64,000 bases of DNA from Lachnospiraceae bacterium (GTDB taxonomy: Bacteria > Bacillota > Clostridia > Lachnospirales > Lachnospiraceae). The first letter of the stretch is position 1; each line of letters starts with the position of its first letter. The translations under genes and the position numbers were made by a program. Shown in pieces: positions 50,439 through 58,981 of this stretch. The notes under the pieces were generated by a model. The model was not told the origin of the DNA and did no database searches. It saw only the letters and a program-made list of their open reading frames with translations. The DNA lies in assembly GCA_017411305.1 (NCBI GenBank), contig JAFQQI010000107.1, positions 372,001 to 436,000 on the forward strand, written 5' to 3'.

Positions 50439-51697
50439 TTTCTTCCGCCGGCTTTTCCCTCGTATAGCTTACTGTCTGCCATTCGAATAACGTCATCCAT
50501 ATCGTCCGTACTACCCTGACATATTCCAAAGGTCATGGTTATGCGGACGATTTCGTCTTTGTAAGATATTTCTTTTTTGCGAATCTCATCTAAAATATGT
50601 TCAAGTTTATTTACCGCTTCGTCAAGATTGCAGTTTTCAAATACCAGCAAAAATTCTTCTCCGCCCCATCTTGCCACAAATCCTTGATTTCTCATATTTT
50701 TATTTAGGATAGTTGCAACTTCCGATAATACAATATCACCGCATTCATGTCCGTAAGTATCATTCACTTTTTTGAAAAAGTCAATGTCGCCGAGCACCAG
50801 GCAGAAATCATTTAAATGTTTCTTTTGAACCTCAGCAATTTTCTTCTCACCGTATCTTCTGTTATAAAGTCCGGTCAGTGCATCCTTTTCTACCTGTTCT
50901 ATCAGGGCTTTTTGCATGGTGACAGCATAACGCCCCATTTCTCCCAGCTCATCATCTCTTTTAGCCACATCATAATCCAATACATCACGTAAATTCCCTT
51001 TTGCAACCTTCCCAAGAAATACTTGGATTTTTTTAATAGCCAATATTAATTCTTTGGTAAATTTCATAGTGACAAATGCTGCTATCAGCATCGCTGCGAT
51101 TCCCAATAAAATAATAGGCATAACAGCTTTCATAACTGTCCTGTGAACCTCCTGTGTGGGTTTTGCGACAAAAAGCATACCAATCACAGTACCGTCAGAA
51201 TTTATAATAGGCGCATAATAAGCAAAATATTGTTTGTTATCAATATCCACGCTTGGATAAAACGCTGCCTTACCGGTTTCCAGAACATCCTTTGTAACGA
51301 CTGCATTAACTTTTGTTCCTATCAAACGATCTCCGTTATCATCATGCAATGTGGTAATCACTCTGATATCCTGATAAAAAATAGTAATGTCAGCGCCTGT
51401 CTTTTCTTTGATAGTATCTATAACAGTAAAATGGCCGTTCAACTGATGATCGCCTTTTATCATATACAATTCACCATCTTGCATTACGACAGAATAATCA
51501 CCGGGATAAGAATAGTCGTATAGCGTTAATATAGTTGCGCTTAAATCCATTAAGCCTTTTTTTACTTCTTTGTTAATTGTATCTATAAAGCTACGGGCGC
51601 TAAAAAAAGTTATGATAAGTGCCAGCAAAAAAAGAGGCAATAATGTCATACTTAATAATTTCCCATATAAACTTTTTTTACCCGTTCCGTTATTCAT
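50423..51697 (-). CDS. Membrane-bound diguanylate cyclase (Cache-HAMP-GGDEF)
   Basis: The 424-residue protein has a membrane helix (about 12-32), an extracellular Cache-type sensor (AFYPSVDIDNKQYFAYYAPIINSDGTVIGMLFVAKP), a second helix (about 192-215), a HAMP segment and a GGDEF domain (DALTGLYNRRYGEKKI, LGDIDFFKKVNDTYGHECGDIVL, RWGGEEFLLVFENC). The GGEEF active site is intact, so it should make cyclic di-GMP. I see no RxxD inhibitory site before it. It is the last gene of the operon that starts at 58879, 26 bases after the binding protein stop, linking that system to c-di-GMP signalling. Confidence 0.9.
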   Translation of the reverse strand: MNNGTGKKSLYGKLLSMTLLPLFLLALIITFFSARSFIDTINKEVKKGLMDLSATILTLYDYSYPGDYSVVMQDGELYMIKGDHQLNGHFTVIDTIKEKTGADITIFYQDIRVITTLHDDNGDRLIGTKVNAVVTKDVLETGKAAFYPSVDIDNKQYFAYYAPIINSDGTVIGMLFVAKPTQEVHRTVMKAVMPIILLGIAAMLIAAFVTMKFTKELILAIKKIQVFLGKVAKGNLRDVLDYDVAKRDDELGEMGRYAVTMQKALIEQVEKDALTGLYNRRYGEKKIAEVQKKHLNDFCLVLGDIDFFKKVNDTYGHECGDIVLSEVATILNKNMRNQGFVARWGGEEFLLVFENCNLDEAVNKLEHILDEIRKKEISYKDEIVRITMTFGICQGSTDDMDDVIRMADSKLYEGKAGGRNQIVQ

Positions 51698-51723
51698 CTG
51701 TACTCTCCGCTAACCGTAAATTC

Positions 51724-54006
51724 TTATCTGTTTTCATTAACATAAATCTGTACTCGGCTTTGAATAATATCTGCTACGTCCTTTGCTTTCTTTTGTCCGC
51801 TGAAAAAGGCCGCCGATTCTTCTTCAATAATCCTCATCAGATTTTCATCATAGGTATAAACATTGGTGATACTGTATAAGTTTTCCTTTAAGGCTTCTGC
51901 CTCTGCTTCAGTCATTGGTTCTATCTCAATCTCCATACCATTTAAGTAATACATTTCAGGCGATTCAATCATCTGTCCGTTTTCATCTGTATAGGTAAAG
52001 ACCTTCATGGCATCCTGTGCCATAGCATCCAGATATTTAACGCTGACAGGAAATCCGTATTCTATCTTTTGCTGATATTCATCCGTCAAAAAATATCTCA
52101 GGAACTCATATGCACCATCAATATTCTTGGATTTCGCTGACATTGCAAGTTGTACACTTGCCATTATGGCAGTTCCCTTTCCTTCACCAGCAGGATAACC
52201 AATCATGGTAACCGGTTCTCCAAAAGTACCTTTTATAATATAATTATAATTTCTGAAATCAGAAAGTGTCAACTGTTGACACAGAACTTTTCCCTCTCTC
52301 CACTGGGACTCATAATTTTCCCAATAGTCATCCGCATATACTGCCTCGTTTATTTCGTTCGGAAATGTAGCAGAAAACTCAAGCAAATCGATAAACTCTT
52401 GGGAATCAAACCTGCATTTCCCTGTTTTTCTGTCAATAAACTGTTCATCTGTAATCAAACAACTTTGCAACACCTGTTCTCTTGTAGTATAAGGAAATAA
52501 CTGGGTCCCCTCCGGTTTAGATGCAAGCAATGCCCGGGCATCCTTCACGCTCCATCCGCATTCATTTCCCACATCAGATGTTTTCGCAATCAGCGTATGT
52601 ACCATAAAAGACGGAGCTAACCGATACAACTTTCCGTCAACCGAAAAGGCTTCAATAATATTAGGCATAAACTGAGTAATATCCAAATCTTCATCTGCTT
52701 CCAAATAAGGTTTAATATCCGCAAGAAGTCCTTTTGCGATATAGCTGTCTACGGGCATACTTGAATCAATCAAAAGGATATCCGGTATCTTTCCTGCAAC
52801 TATATCTGCATTTAATCGGTTAATTCCGGCCATATAGTCATTTTCATTCCCGTAAAGTGAGGAATAATCTTCCACGAGAATACGATATTCTTCATTGTTT
52901 TTATTAAAAGTAACTACCGTACTCCTGACATTCCAATCCATTCCTGCGCATGCAAGCACCAATGGTATTTTTTCTTTTACCTCCTCCGGTGGCACCTTGG
53001 TAAATTTCCCCACCGCCATTTCATAAGTTTCCATATCATCATATGTAGCAAAAAAAGAAGCTTCATCTATAGGAATAACATTAAACACACTATATACTCC
53101 AAGGTCTGAATCAATATAGTTCATTAATTGTTTTTTGTCTTCTTCCCCTACATTATAACCGAACACTCCGTAGGAATTTACAAGATATAAATCATATCCG
53201 ATTCCGGAATACACCGAATACTCATAGGATGTTCCCGGAAGCTTAGCCTTTTGCGAAAACACTCCGTTTTCCAAATCTACATAAGATGCATAAACGCCAT
53301 CTTCTTCATAGGTAATGGCGGCAACTTTACCATCGGCAAGAGGGTAAAGAGTGGCACCATCAAAGCTTCCGCCTTCCGCTGCTTCTAAAATTTTTACGAA
53401 ATTTCCCTGCTCATCAAATTTAATGCATTTATCAACTGCACTAATAAAAACATTATTATCTATAACAACCAAACCGTTTGTATAAAAATAATCCTCATTA
53501 AGTTCTTGAAGCTCAGGCATTCCGGTAAGATTGATGCTATAAAGTTCATCGCCTTTTTCTGTCAGTTTCACGAGATAAAACTCATCCTGATACATGCCGT
53601 CTTCATTCGGCTCAGTAGCATAAATATTTTTGATGGCATACACATTTCCGTTTCCGTCAGGACATAAGGAATTCAGATTACTGTTTTCATCCATCATCAT
53701 CTTGTTTTTCTCTTTTACGGTACCGTCTTCATTAATGCAAAAGAAATCAATCCAGGGTAAATTCGTTTCTCCGCCACCATAATTATAGCTATATGCATAT
53801 AACCTGTCTTTTCCTTTCAACAAAGAAAAGGACTGATATTCCTGACCTCCAAAAGATAACTCTTCCACCTGATACACATATTCTTTTGATGCCGCTGCCT
53901 TATTACTTGATGAATCATTTCCGCATCCTGTCAGCATCGCTGCCATAATCAATAAAATACTGTAAATGCTTAGTTTACTTTTCAGAAATTTTGTTACATT
54001 CCTCAT
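51724..54006 (-). CDS. Solute-binding lipoprotein with propeller-like N-terminal domain (internal start)
   Basis: The ATG at 54006 lies inside the long frame, preceded by AAGGGGAGA at good distance, and opens a standard lipoprotein signal (RNVTKFLKSKLSIYSILLIM, then AAMLTGCGN, lipobox LTGC). The predicted product has 760 residues. Residues about 40-340 carry repeating beta-strand segments resembling propeller blades (FFCINEDGTVKEKNKM, YLVKLTEKGDELYSINL). The binding domain follows (NADIVAGKIPDILLIDSSMP, KGLLADIKPYLEADED, DGKLYRLAPSF, GYPAGEGKGTAIMASVQLAMS, DGAYEFLRYFLTDEYQQ). It presumably serves the MalF/MalG-type permeases of the same operon. Ligand unknown. Confidence 0.75.
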   Translation of the reverse strand: MRNVTKFLKSKLSIYSILLIMAAMLTGCGNDSSSNKAAASKEYVYQVEELSFGGQEYQSFSLLKGKDRLYAYSYNYGGGETNLPWIDFFCINEDGTVKEKNKMMMDENSNLNSLCPDGNGNVYAIKNIYATEPNEDGMYQDEFYLVKLTEKGDELYSINLTGMPELQELNEDYFYTNGLVVIDNNVFISAVDKCIKFDEQGNFVKILEAAEGGSFDGATLYPLADGKVAAITYEEDGVYASYVDLENGVFSQKAKLPGTSYEYSVYSGIGYDLYLVNSYGVFGYNVGEEDKKQLMNYIDSDLGVYSVFNVIPIDEASFFATYDDMETYEMAVGKFTKVPPEEVKEKIPLVLACAGMDWNVRSTVVTFNKNNEEYRILVEDYSSLYGNENDYMAGINRLNADIVAGKIPDILLIDSSMPVDSYIAKGLLADIKPYLEADEDLDITQFMPNIIEAFSVDGKLYRLAPSFMVHTLIAKTSDVGNECGWSVKDARALLASKPEGTQLFPYTTREQVLQSCLITDEQFIDRKTGKCRFDSQEFIDLLEFSATFPNEINEAVYADDYWENYESQWREGKVLCQQLTLSDFRNYNYIIKGTFGEPVTMIGYPAGEGKGTAIMASVQLAMSAKSKNIDGAYEFLRYFLTDEYQQKIEYGFPVSVKYLDAMAQDAMKVFTYTDENGQMIESPEMYYLNGMEIEIEPMTEAEAEALKENLYSITNVYTYDENLMRIIEEESAAFFSGQKKAKDVADIIQSRVQIYVNENR

Positions 54007-55005
54007 ACCAACTCTCCCCTTCTTCATCAGGACTGTTAATAAAATTACTGATGGTATTGTTAAAAAAAATACCTGAAGGATAAAAAGGACTGATTTTATG
54101 TCTTCATATCCTCTCGCTATATTCTCCCAGTAAGGATACTGAATCTCCAGACGCTTCATCGACCTGATGCCGAAATTCATAATTACGGATAACATAGCTT
54201 CCGATCGGAAACGTGAAGAATTTTCCACCACCGCCATCTCATCTTCTGTAAGTCCGAATTTTTCTTTGGTAGTATGAAACAAAAAATTTTTGACCGGATT
54301 GGGGGCTACCAGTTCATAAGAAGTAATCCCATAATCCGTACTGTTTGTACTTAAGGTCTCATGAGAGACAAAAATGGTAATATCTTTTAATCCTGCCGCT
54401 TCCTGTATCCTTCCTTCTTCTCTATGGTAGACACCTGCAATATAGTGGGGAACTCCTCCAATCATTACGCTCATTCCTTCTACATCATAAGAGCCGAACA
54501 AACGCCATGCTGCTTCCTCATCCAAAAGGATAAAATCCTTCATCAAATCATTTCCGGAGAAATAACCGCCTTTCAAAAGTCTTAAAGGATGAAAAAAGAA
54601 AAAATCCCCACCGACTCCTACTGCATTTGCTTCCAAAGAAGCCAGTTCACTTATTACAGTCAACTTACCTTCACCGCTGTAGGCAGACAGATACAATCTT
54701 CCTTTTTCATGTTCCTTTACGATAGCCGCTTCTTTTAATGCTGCTTCTAATTGCTTTTCAAAATTACGAATCATGAAGGTATCTGCATTCACGGAACTTG
54801 AAAAAAAGCAACTGACTTGTGCAAAGCCTTTATCTGTACTCCAGCGTTTTGCAGCCTGTTGATCGGAAAGACCGGCTATCATACAATTTGCTATAATTGA
54901 AATTGTAACATAGATAAGTGTGCAAATTATGACTGTCAGGGACAGCATTTTATTTCTAAGCGACAGTAAATTCCATTTTTCTTTTATTCTTGCCACCCTG
55001 ACCAT
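51724..55005 (-). CDS. Fusion frame: truncated MacB/FtsX-like membrane domain + solute-binding lipoprotein
   Basis: One uninterrupted frame of 1093 codons joins two units. Residues about 1-333 have a membrane helix (about 21-44), a periplasmic core of the MacB_PCD type (GVGGDFFFFHPLRLLKGGYFSGND, EEAAWRLFGSYDVEGMSVMIGG, HYIAGVYHRE) and one final helix (SVLFILQVFFLTIPSVILLTVL, about 305-326); MacB would have two more helices. Residues 334-1093 are a complete binding protein with its own lipoprotein signal. The upstream start is uncertain: AAAGG touches the ATG at 55005, so GTG at 54996 may be used. It could be two genes in one frame or a genuine fused product. Confidence 0.65.
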   Translation of the reverse strand: MVRVARIKEKWNLLSLRNKMLSLTVIICTLIYVTISIIANCMIAGLSDQQAAKRWSTDKGFAQVSCFFSSSVNADTFMIRNFEKQLEAALKEAAIVKEHEKGRLYLSAYSGEGKLTVISELASLEANAVGVGGDFFFFHPLRLLKGGYFSGNDLMKDFILLDEEAAWRLFGSYDVEGMSVMIGGVPHYIAGVYHREEGRIQEAAGLKDITIFVSHETLSTNSTDYGITSYELVAPNPVKNFLFHTTKEKFGLTEDEMAVVENSSRFRSEAMLSVIMNFGIRSMKRLEIQYPYWENIARGYEDIKSVLFILQVFFLTIPSVILLTVLMKKGRVGMRNVTKFLKSKLSIYSILLIMAAMLTGCGNDSSSNKAAASKEYVYQVEELSFGGQEYQSFSLLKGKDRLYAYSYNYGGGETNLPWIDFFCINEDGTVKEKNKMMMDENSNLNSLCPDGNGNVYAIKNIYATEPNEDGMYQDEFYLVKLTEKGDELYSINLTGMPELQELNEDYFYTNGLVVIDNNVFISAVDKCIKFDEQGNFVKILEAAEGGSFDGATLYPLADGKVAAITYEEDGVYASYVDLENGVFSQKAKLPGTSYEYSVYSGIGYDLYLVNSYGVFGYNVGEEDKKQLMNYIDSDLGVYSVFNVIPIDEASFFATYDDMETYEMAVGKFTKVPPEEVKEKIPLVLACAGMDWNVRSTVVTFNKNNEEYRILVEDYSSLYGNENDYMAGINRLNADIVAGKIPDILLIDSSMPVDSYIAKGLLADIKPYLEADEDLDITQFMPNIIEAFSVDGKLYRLAPSFMVHTLIAKTSDVGNECGWSVKDARALLASKPEGTQLFPYTTREQVLQSCLITDEQFIDRKTGKCRFDSQEFIDLLEFSATFPNEINEAVYADDYWENYESQWREGKVLCQQLTLSDFRNYNYIIKGTFGEPVTMIGYPAGEGKGTAIMASVQLAMSAKSKNIDGAYEFLRYFLTDEYQQKIEYGFPVSVKYLDAMAQDAMKVFTYTDENGQMIESPEMYYLNGMEIEIEPMTEAEAEALKENLYSITNVYTYDENLMRIIEEESAAFFSGQKKAKDVADIIQSRVQIYVNENR

Positions 55006-55045
55006 CCTTTCATTTTATATCTTTGTTCTGACTTTATCTCTTTTG

Positions 55046-57061
55046 TTATGATTCCGATAAACGAACCTGTTTACCTGCTTCTACAGGCTTAGTCGATGTG
55101 GTAATCACATATTCATATCCATAAAGCCCTGCAGATATTGCAGAATTATTATCATCAGATGCAAGCACCTCTACATCAACTCTTGTTGCAATATATCTGT
55201 TTCCGAGAGGACTGCTCTTGGATTCCACTATTAATATAAATTTGCCGTTACTGTCTTCCCGCACTGCACTGTTTGGTACGGTAAACTCATATTCCGCACT
55301 CCTTTGTCCTACTGAAATATTCAGTGTCTGTCCTGCAGTAATACTGCTTCCTGTTACGTCAAAGACTAAAAGCTTTTTCTGCCCCATACTTTCCGGATCC
55401 GGCTTTATGGCAGATAAAATTACTTGTATATCATCATAGTACCATGCGTTTTGTAACTCTGCCGTATCTCCAACCTTCACTTTGGTTGCCTGCTCATTGG
55501 TAACGGAAAAGCTTACCGTAAATCCTTTACCTGCCACTTGAATTACAGCTCCGGGCTGTTCAGGTTTTGTAGTTTCACCGGCTACATATGCAAGAGATGT
55601 CACGGTACCTGCTACCGGAGCTGTAACAGCAGCTCCCATGGCTTCAGCTTCCAGTTTTGCAATTTCTTCTTTTTTGTCGGCAATATCTTTACTTGCTTTG
55701 GTTAAATCCAGCTGGGCATTAATATCTGATGCCAGCGTCTTTTGTTCTTCCTGCAATAATGTAAGTACTGCCTGTGCATTTTTAAGGGCAGCTTCTGCAT
55801 TTAATATTTTATTTTGATATGACACAGAAGATTGCTTATTAGCAGCTGATATCTCCGTAATATTTTGATTAGCCTGATTTAAACGGTTCTGTGCTTCCTG
55901 TACACTTCCGCTTGAAGCCACGGTAATTGCATTTACTTCAGCAAGCTCTGCTTCCAAAGAAGTAAGTGTTTCTTTAAGTCTCTCGAGCTGGGCTTGTCTG
56001 TTGTCTCCACTTCCGTATTCTTCCAAAGTAGCCGCAATGGCATTTAATTCATCTACGGCAACACGGTATTCACCATATTTGGCTTCACAATCTAATTGCT
56101 TTTCAGCCGTAAAAGATTCGTCACTCCAGTTAATATCATTGTACCATGCCTTTGCTTCTGCTTCTGTACTGGATTCGGAAATATCCGTTCCGTTTAAGGT
56201 GGGTGCACCGATTGCATCCAACGCACTTAATTTCGCTTTCACATTTATTTTTGCCAAATCATATGCTGTACTTCCCGAACCTGTTCCTGTGCCGGTCTCA
56301 TTCCCATCTGACATAGACTGACCGCTTTCAATTAATGTTTCCAAATCATTAATCTGATTCTGAACTTCCAGAATTTCTGCATTGATATCTGCAATTTTTT
56401 CTTCTTTTCTTTTATGAAAGGCTGCTTCCGCATTAGCAAGGTCAGTAGATGCATCTGCTTTTTCCAGTTCATCGGGAATTGTATTAACAGTAGAATTATT
56501 GGTGCTGACTGCGCTTTCCAGTGTAAGTGCATTTAAAGCATCCTGGCACTCCTTAACCCTGGCCTCTGCCGCTTCTAATCTGGTCTGCATATCAGTTACC
56601 TTGGATTGATAAGTTGCAAAACTATCCGTATTACCGCTTGCAACCTTATTGATTACATCAGAGGAAACCGTTCCGCCAAACAAACCTTTCATATATGCCA
56701 GTTCCAGTTCCTCCAGCTCATCTCTGGCTGTTTCCAGTTCATCACTTTCTGTATCCTCCAGATAATAAATCACCTGGTCCTTCTCCACATAATCCCCTTG
56801 CTGTACAGCCACCGCCGAGATTACTCTTGATTCTGTTACCATTACATTATATGGATCGGTTGCTTCCACATTACCGGTTCCCCGCACTTTGGCAGTAATT
56901 GTTCCGGGTTCTACATATTTTGTTGCCACCTCCGGTAATGAATAGTTCATAATAGTATTAGAAAAAAATGTAAGTATAAGCATGACCGACAAAAAAATGA
57001 TTGCTGCATTCTTTACCCATTCTCTTCTTTTAGAAGTTACATTTTCATTCATAACAAACAC
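55046..57061 (-). CDS. HlyD/MacA-type efflux periplasmic adaptor protein
   Basis: The 671-residue protein has one N-terminal membrane helix (about 19-42), a barrel/lipoyl half (YVEPGTITAKVRGTGNVEATDPYNVMVTESRVISAVAVQQGDYVEKDQVIYYLED), a very long coiled-coil hairpin (about 110-480, with LEAAEARVKECQDALNAL and LKETLTSLEAELAEVNAI), the second lipoyl half (AVTAPVAGTVTSLAYVAGE) and a beta-barrel C-terminus. Such adaptors normally work with MacB-type ABC exporters. The hairpin is about twice the usual length. GTG at 57061 is chosen because AGGAAGG lies 5-6 bases before it. It stands between import permeases and the MacB-like fusion. Confidence 0.85.
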   Translation of the reverse strand: MFVMNENVTSKRREWVKNAAIIFLSVMLILTFFSNTIMNYSLPEVATKYVEPGTITAKVRGTGNVEATDPYNVMVTESRVISAVAVQQGDYVEKDQVIYYLEDTESDELETARDELEELELAYMKGLFGGTVSSDVINKVASGNTDSFATYQSKVTDMQTRLEAAEARVKECQDALNALTLESAVSTNNSTVNTIPDELEKADASTDLANAEAAFHKRKEEKIADINAEILEVQNQINDLETLIESGQSMSDGNETGTGTGSGSTAYDLAKINVKAKLSALDAIGAPTLNGTDISESSTEAEAKAWYNDINWSDESFTAEKQLDCEAKYGEYRVAVDELNAIAATLEEYGSGDNRQAQLERLKETLTSLEAELAEVNAITVASSGSVQEAQNRLNQANQNITEISAANKQSSVSYQNKILNAEAALKNAQAVLTLLQEEQKTLASDINAQLDLTKASKDIADKKEEIAKLEAEAMGAAVTAPVAGTVTSLAYVAGETTKPEQPGAVIQVAGKGFTVSFSVTNEQATKVKVGDTAELQNAWYYDDIQVILSAIKPDPESMGQKKLLVFDVTGSSITAGQTLNISVGQRSAEYEFTVPNSAVREDSNGKFILIVESKSSPLGNRYIATRVDVEVLASDDNNSAISAGLYGYEYVITTSTKPVEAGKQVRLSES

Positions 57062-57071
57062 TTGGTCCTTC

Positions 57072-57998
57072 CTAACCCTTTATTCCTCCCTGGTAGGTAA
57101 TTCCTTCTACCAGATAATCTTCTCCGTACAAAAATACCAAAAGTGGTATTACCATATATATTGTCGCAACTGCAAATGCCAGCCCCACTTCTCCTTCGTT
57201 TATTTTGGAAAGAAATACCGACAAAGGATGCAGTTCGGTATCTGCAAGCAAAATAAGCGGTTGCTCTACCATATTCCAATAATCAATAAAAATCAGTATT
57301 GCTACCGAACAAAGTGCACCTTTGCAGAGCGGCATACAGATACTTCTGAAAATTTGCCACTCTCCCGCACCGTCTATTTGTGCAGCTTCCATTACACCCA
57401 CCGGTATTCTACGCATATACTTAGTAAGCAAAAAAACTGCAAAGGGAGAAAAAATTCCCGGAAGCCAGATTGCCCATCTGGTATCCAGTATTCCAAACCA
57501 GTCTGATACAAGGTAATTAGGTACTAATGTTACCTGATATGGCATCAGCATTAAAATAATGTACAAAAAGAAAATAATTTCTTTCAATCTGCCTCTGTAT
57601 CTGGTAAACCCATAGGCTGCACCGGAAGCTACAAATAACTGAAATACCACAATCGGCAATACTAGAATCACCGAATTCCAAAATTTAAACAAATAATCAG
57701 GACTTTTCAAAAGCACTGTAATATACTGGCTGAAAGAAACCATATCGGGAATAAATTTTAGATTCACTCTTTCAGCAATAAAGGTTTTTCCTCCGGTATC
57801 CGTAGTAGCAAATACTTGTCCGTAATTGGCAGAAATTTCTGATGCCGACATAAAAGAATTGGTTATCGTCAATATAATCGGCATTAAAAACAACAATGCA
57901 AAGCTGCCTGCAAAAAAAGTAATCAGAATCAACTTAATAAAATGCCTGTATTTCCTGCATATTTTCTTGTTTCTTAATGGTCGTTTATTGTTTTTCAT
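57072..57998 (-). CDS. CUT1 sugar ABC transporter permease (MalG type)
   Basis: The 308-residue protein has six membrane segments with a large extracellular loop after the first (about 50-105), as in MalG-type proteins. The EAA loop is canonical: MEAAQIDGAGEWQIFRSICMPLCKGAL (about 200-226). The C-terminus YGEDYLVEGITYQGGIKG is typical. It overlaps the upstream MalF-type gene by 4 bases (ATGA) and ends 10 bases before the HlyD-type gene. Confidence 0.9.
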   Translation of the reverse strand: MKNNKRPLRNKKICRKYRHFIKLILITFFAGSFALLFLMPIILTITNSFMSASEISANYGQVFATTDTGGKTFIAERVNLKFIPDMVSFSQYITVLLKSPDYLFKFWNSVILVLPIVVFQLFVASGAAYGFTRYRGRLKEIIFFLYIILMLMPYQVTLVPNYLVSDWFGILDTRWAIWLPGIFSPFAVFLLTKYMRRIPVGVMEAAQIDGAGEWQIFRSICMPLCKGALCSVAILIFIDYWNMVEQPLILLADTELHPLSVFLSKINEGEVGLAFAVATIYMVIPLLVFLYGEDYLVEGITYQGGIKG

Positions 57999-58879
57999 CC
58001 TTCCACATCCTTTCCGAAGTAGTTCTCGGTCAGGAACAGAATCCCGATAATAACCACCATAACAAGTGACATCAAAATTGCTGCAGCTGATAATTTCTGA
58101 TAATCTAATTGTGCAAATGCATTATTCATAAAATGCTGTAACATATATATTGTATCATAAGGATAACTGCCTGTTAACAGATAGATTTCCCTAAACACTT
58201 TAAAGGAATTTATCAGAGACATAATCGTCACAAATAAGATAGTTGAGGATAAATACCGTATCTTGATATACCTGAATATCTGAAATGGACTTGCGCTCTC
58301 TAAAACAGCCACTTCCATAATCTCTTTCGGAATTGCTGATAAAGCAGCCATAAATAAAATCATATTGTAGCCTAAGTTTTTCCATAAAAACAATAAAATA
58401 ACCACTATCTGTGCATGTTCTGACTTAAGCCAGTCAATTTTATTTCCCCCAAAAACTGAAAGTATATCATTGACCAAGCCATTATAGTGAAACAACACTT
58501 GCCAAATCAGGATTACTGAGGCAACCGGCACCATCATTGGGCTTAAGAAAAAGGTTCTCATTTGACTTCTGAAAGGAATTTTAGCATCTAATATCATAGC
58601 AAGTGCCAGAGATAATACTACAGCAAGCGGAACTGCCGCAAAAGAAAATTTAAGTGTATTATATGCTGCTTGCTGAAAAGCCGCATTTCCCGCTACCCTC
58701 ACAAAATTTTCAAAAAAAACAAATTCATGATGAATAGGATTATCTACCATAGAATAATAAATCACCACGCAAAAGGGTAACACAAAAAACAATAACACGC
58801 CAAGAAGACTGGGGGAAAGAAATCCCCAGGAGGATAACTTTCCCCTGTTGCTTTTACTTTTCATCAAATTTATTTTCAT
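57995..58879 (-). CDS. CUT1 sugar ABC transporter permease (MalF type), divergent EAA loop
   Basis: The 294-residue protein has six membrane segments and MalF-type blocks (LSPSLLGVLLFFVLPFCVVIYYSMV, FFLSPMMVPVASVILIWQVLFHYNG). The EAA loop reads MEVAVLESASPFQIFRYIKIRYLSSTI (about 193-219): the second Ala is shifted, the invariant Gly is Ser, and the LP pair is missing. It may still contact an ATPase, but less typically than its partner. GAGG precedes the ATG, and a good promoter lies upstream. It is the first gene of the operon. Confidence 0.88.
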   Translation of the reverse strand: MKINLMKSKSNRGKLSSWGFLSPSLLGVLLFFVLPFCVVIYYSMVDNPIHHEFVFFENFVRVAGNAAFQQAAYNTLKFSFAAVPLAVVLSLALAMILDAKIPFRSQMRTFFLSPMMVPVASVILIWQVLFHYNGLVNDILSVFGGNKIDWLKSEHAQIVVILLFLWKNLGYNMILFMAALSAIPKEIMEVAVLESASPFQIFRYIKIRYLSSTILFVTIMSLINSFKVFREIYLLTGSYPYDTIYMLQHFMNNAFAQLDYQKLSAAAILMSLVMVVIIGILFLTENYFGKDVEG

Positions 58880-58920
58880 AAAGAAACCTCATATTTTGTG
58901 TTTTGTTTTCATACATAAAA

Positions 58921-58949
58921 ACTATAGCACAACATATGAGGCCGTACAA
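58921..58949 (-). promoter_or_regulatory. Promoter of the MalF-MalG-HlyD-binding protein-GGDEF operon
   Basis: TTGTAC (58944-58949) and TATAGT (58921-58926) are 17 bases apart on the minus strand, about 40 bases before the first start codon. No copy of the TGTAAGTGCTTACA operator is near. Confidence 0.6.
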
Positions 58950-58981
58950 TGTAGATTATCTTAATTTTATCTTAGAATGTT

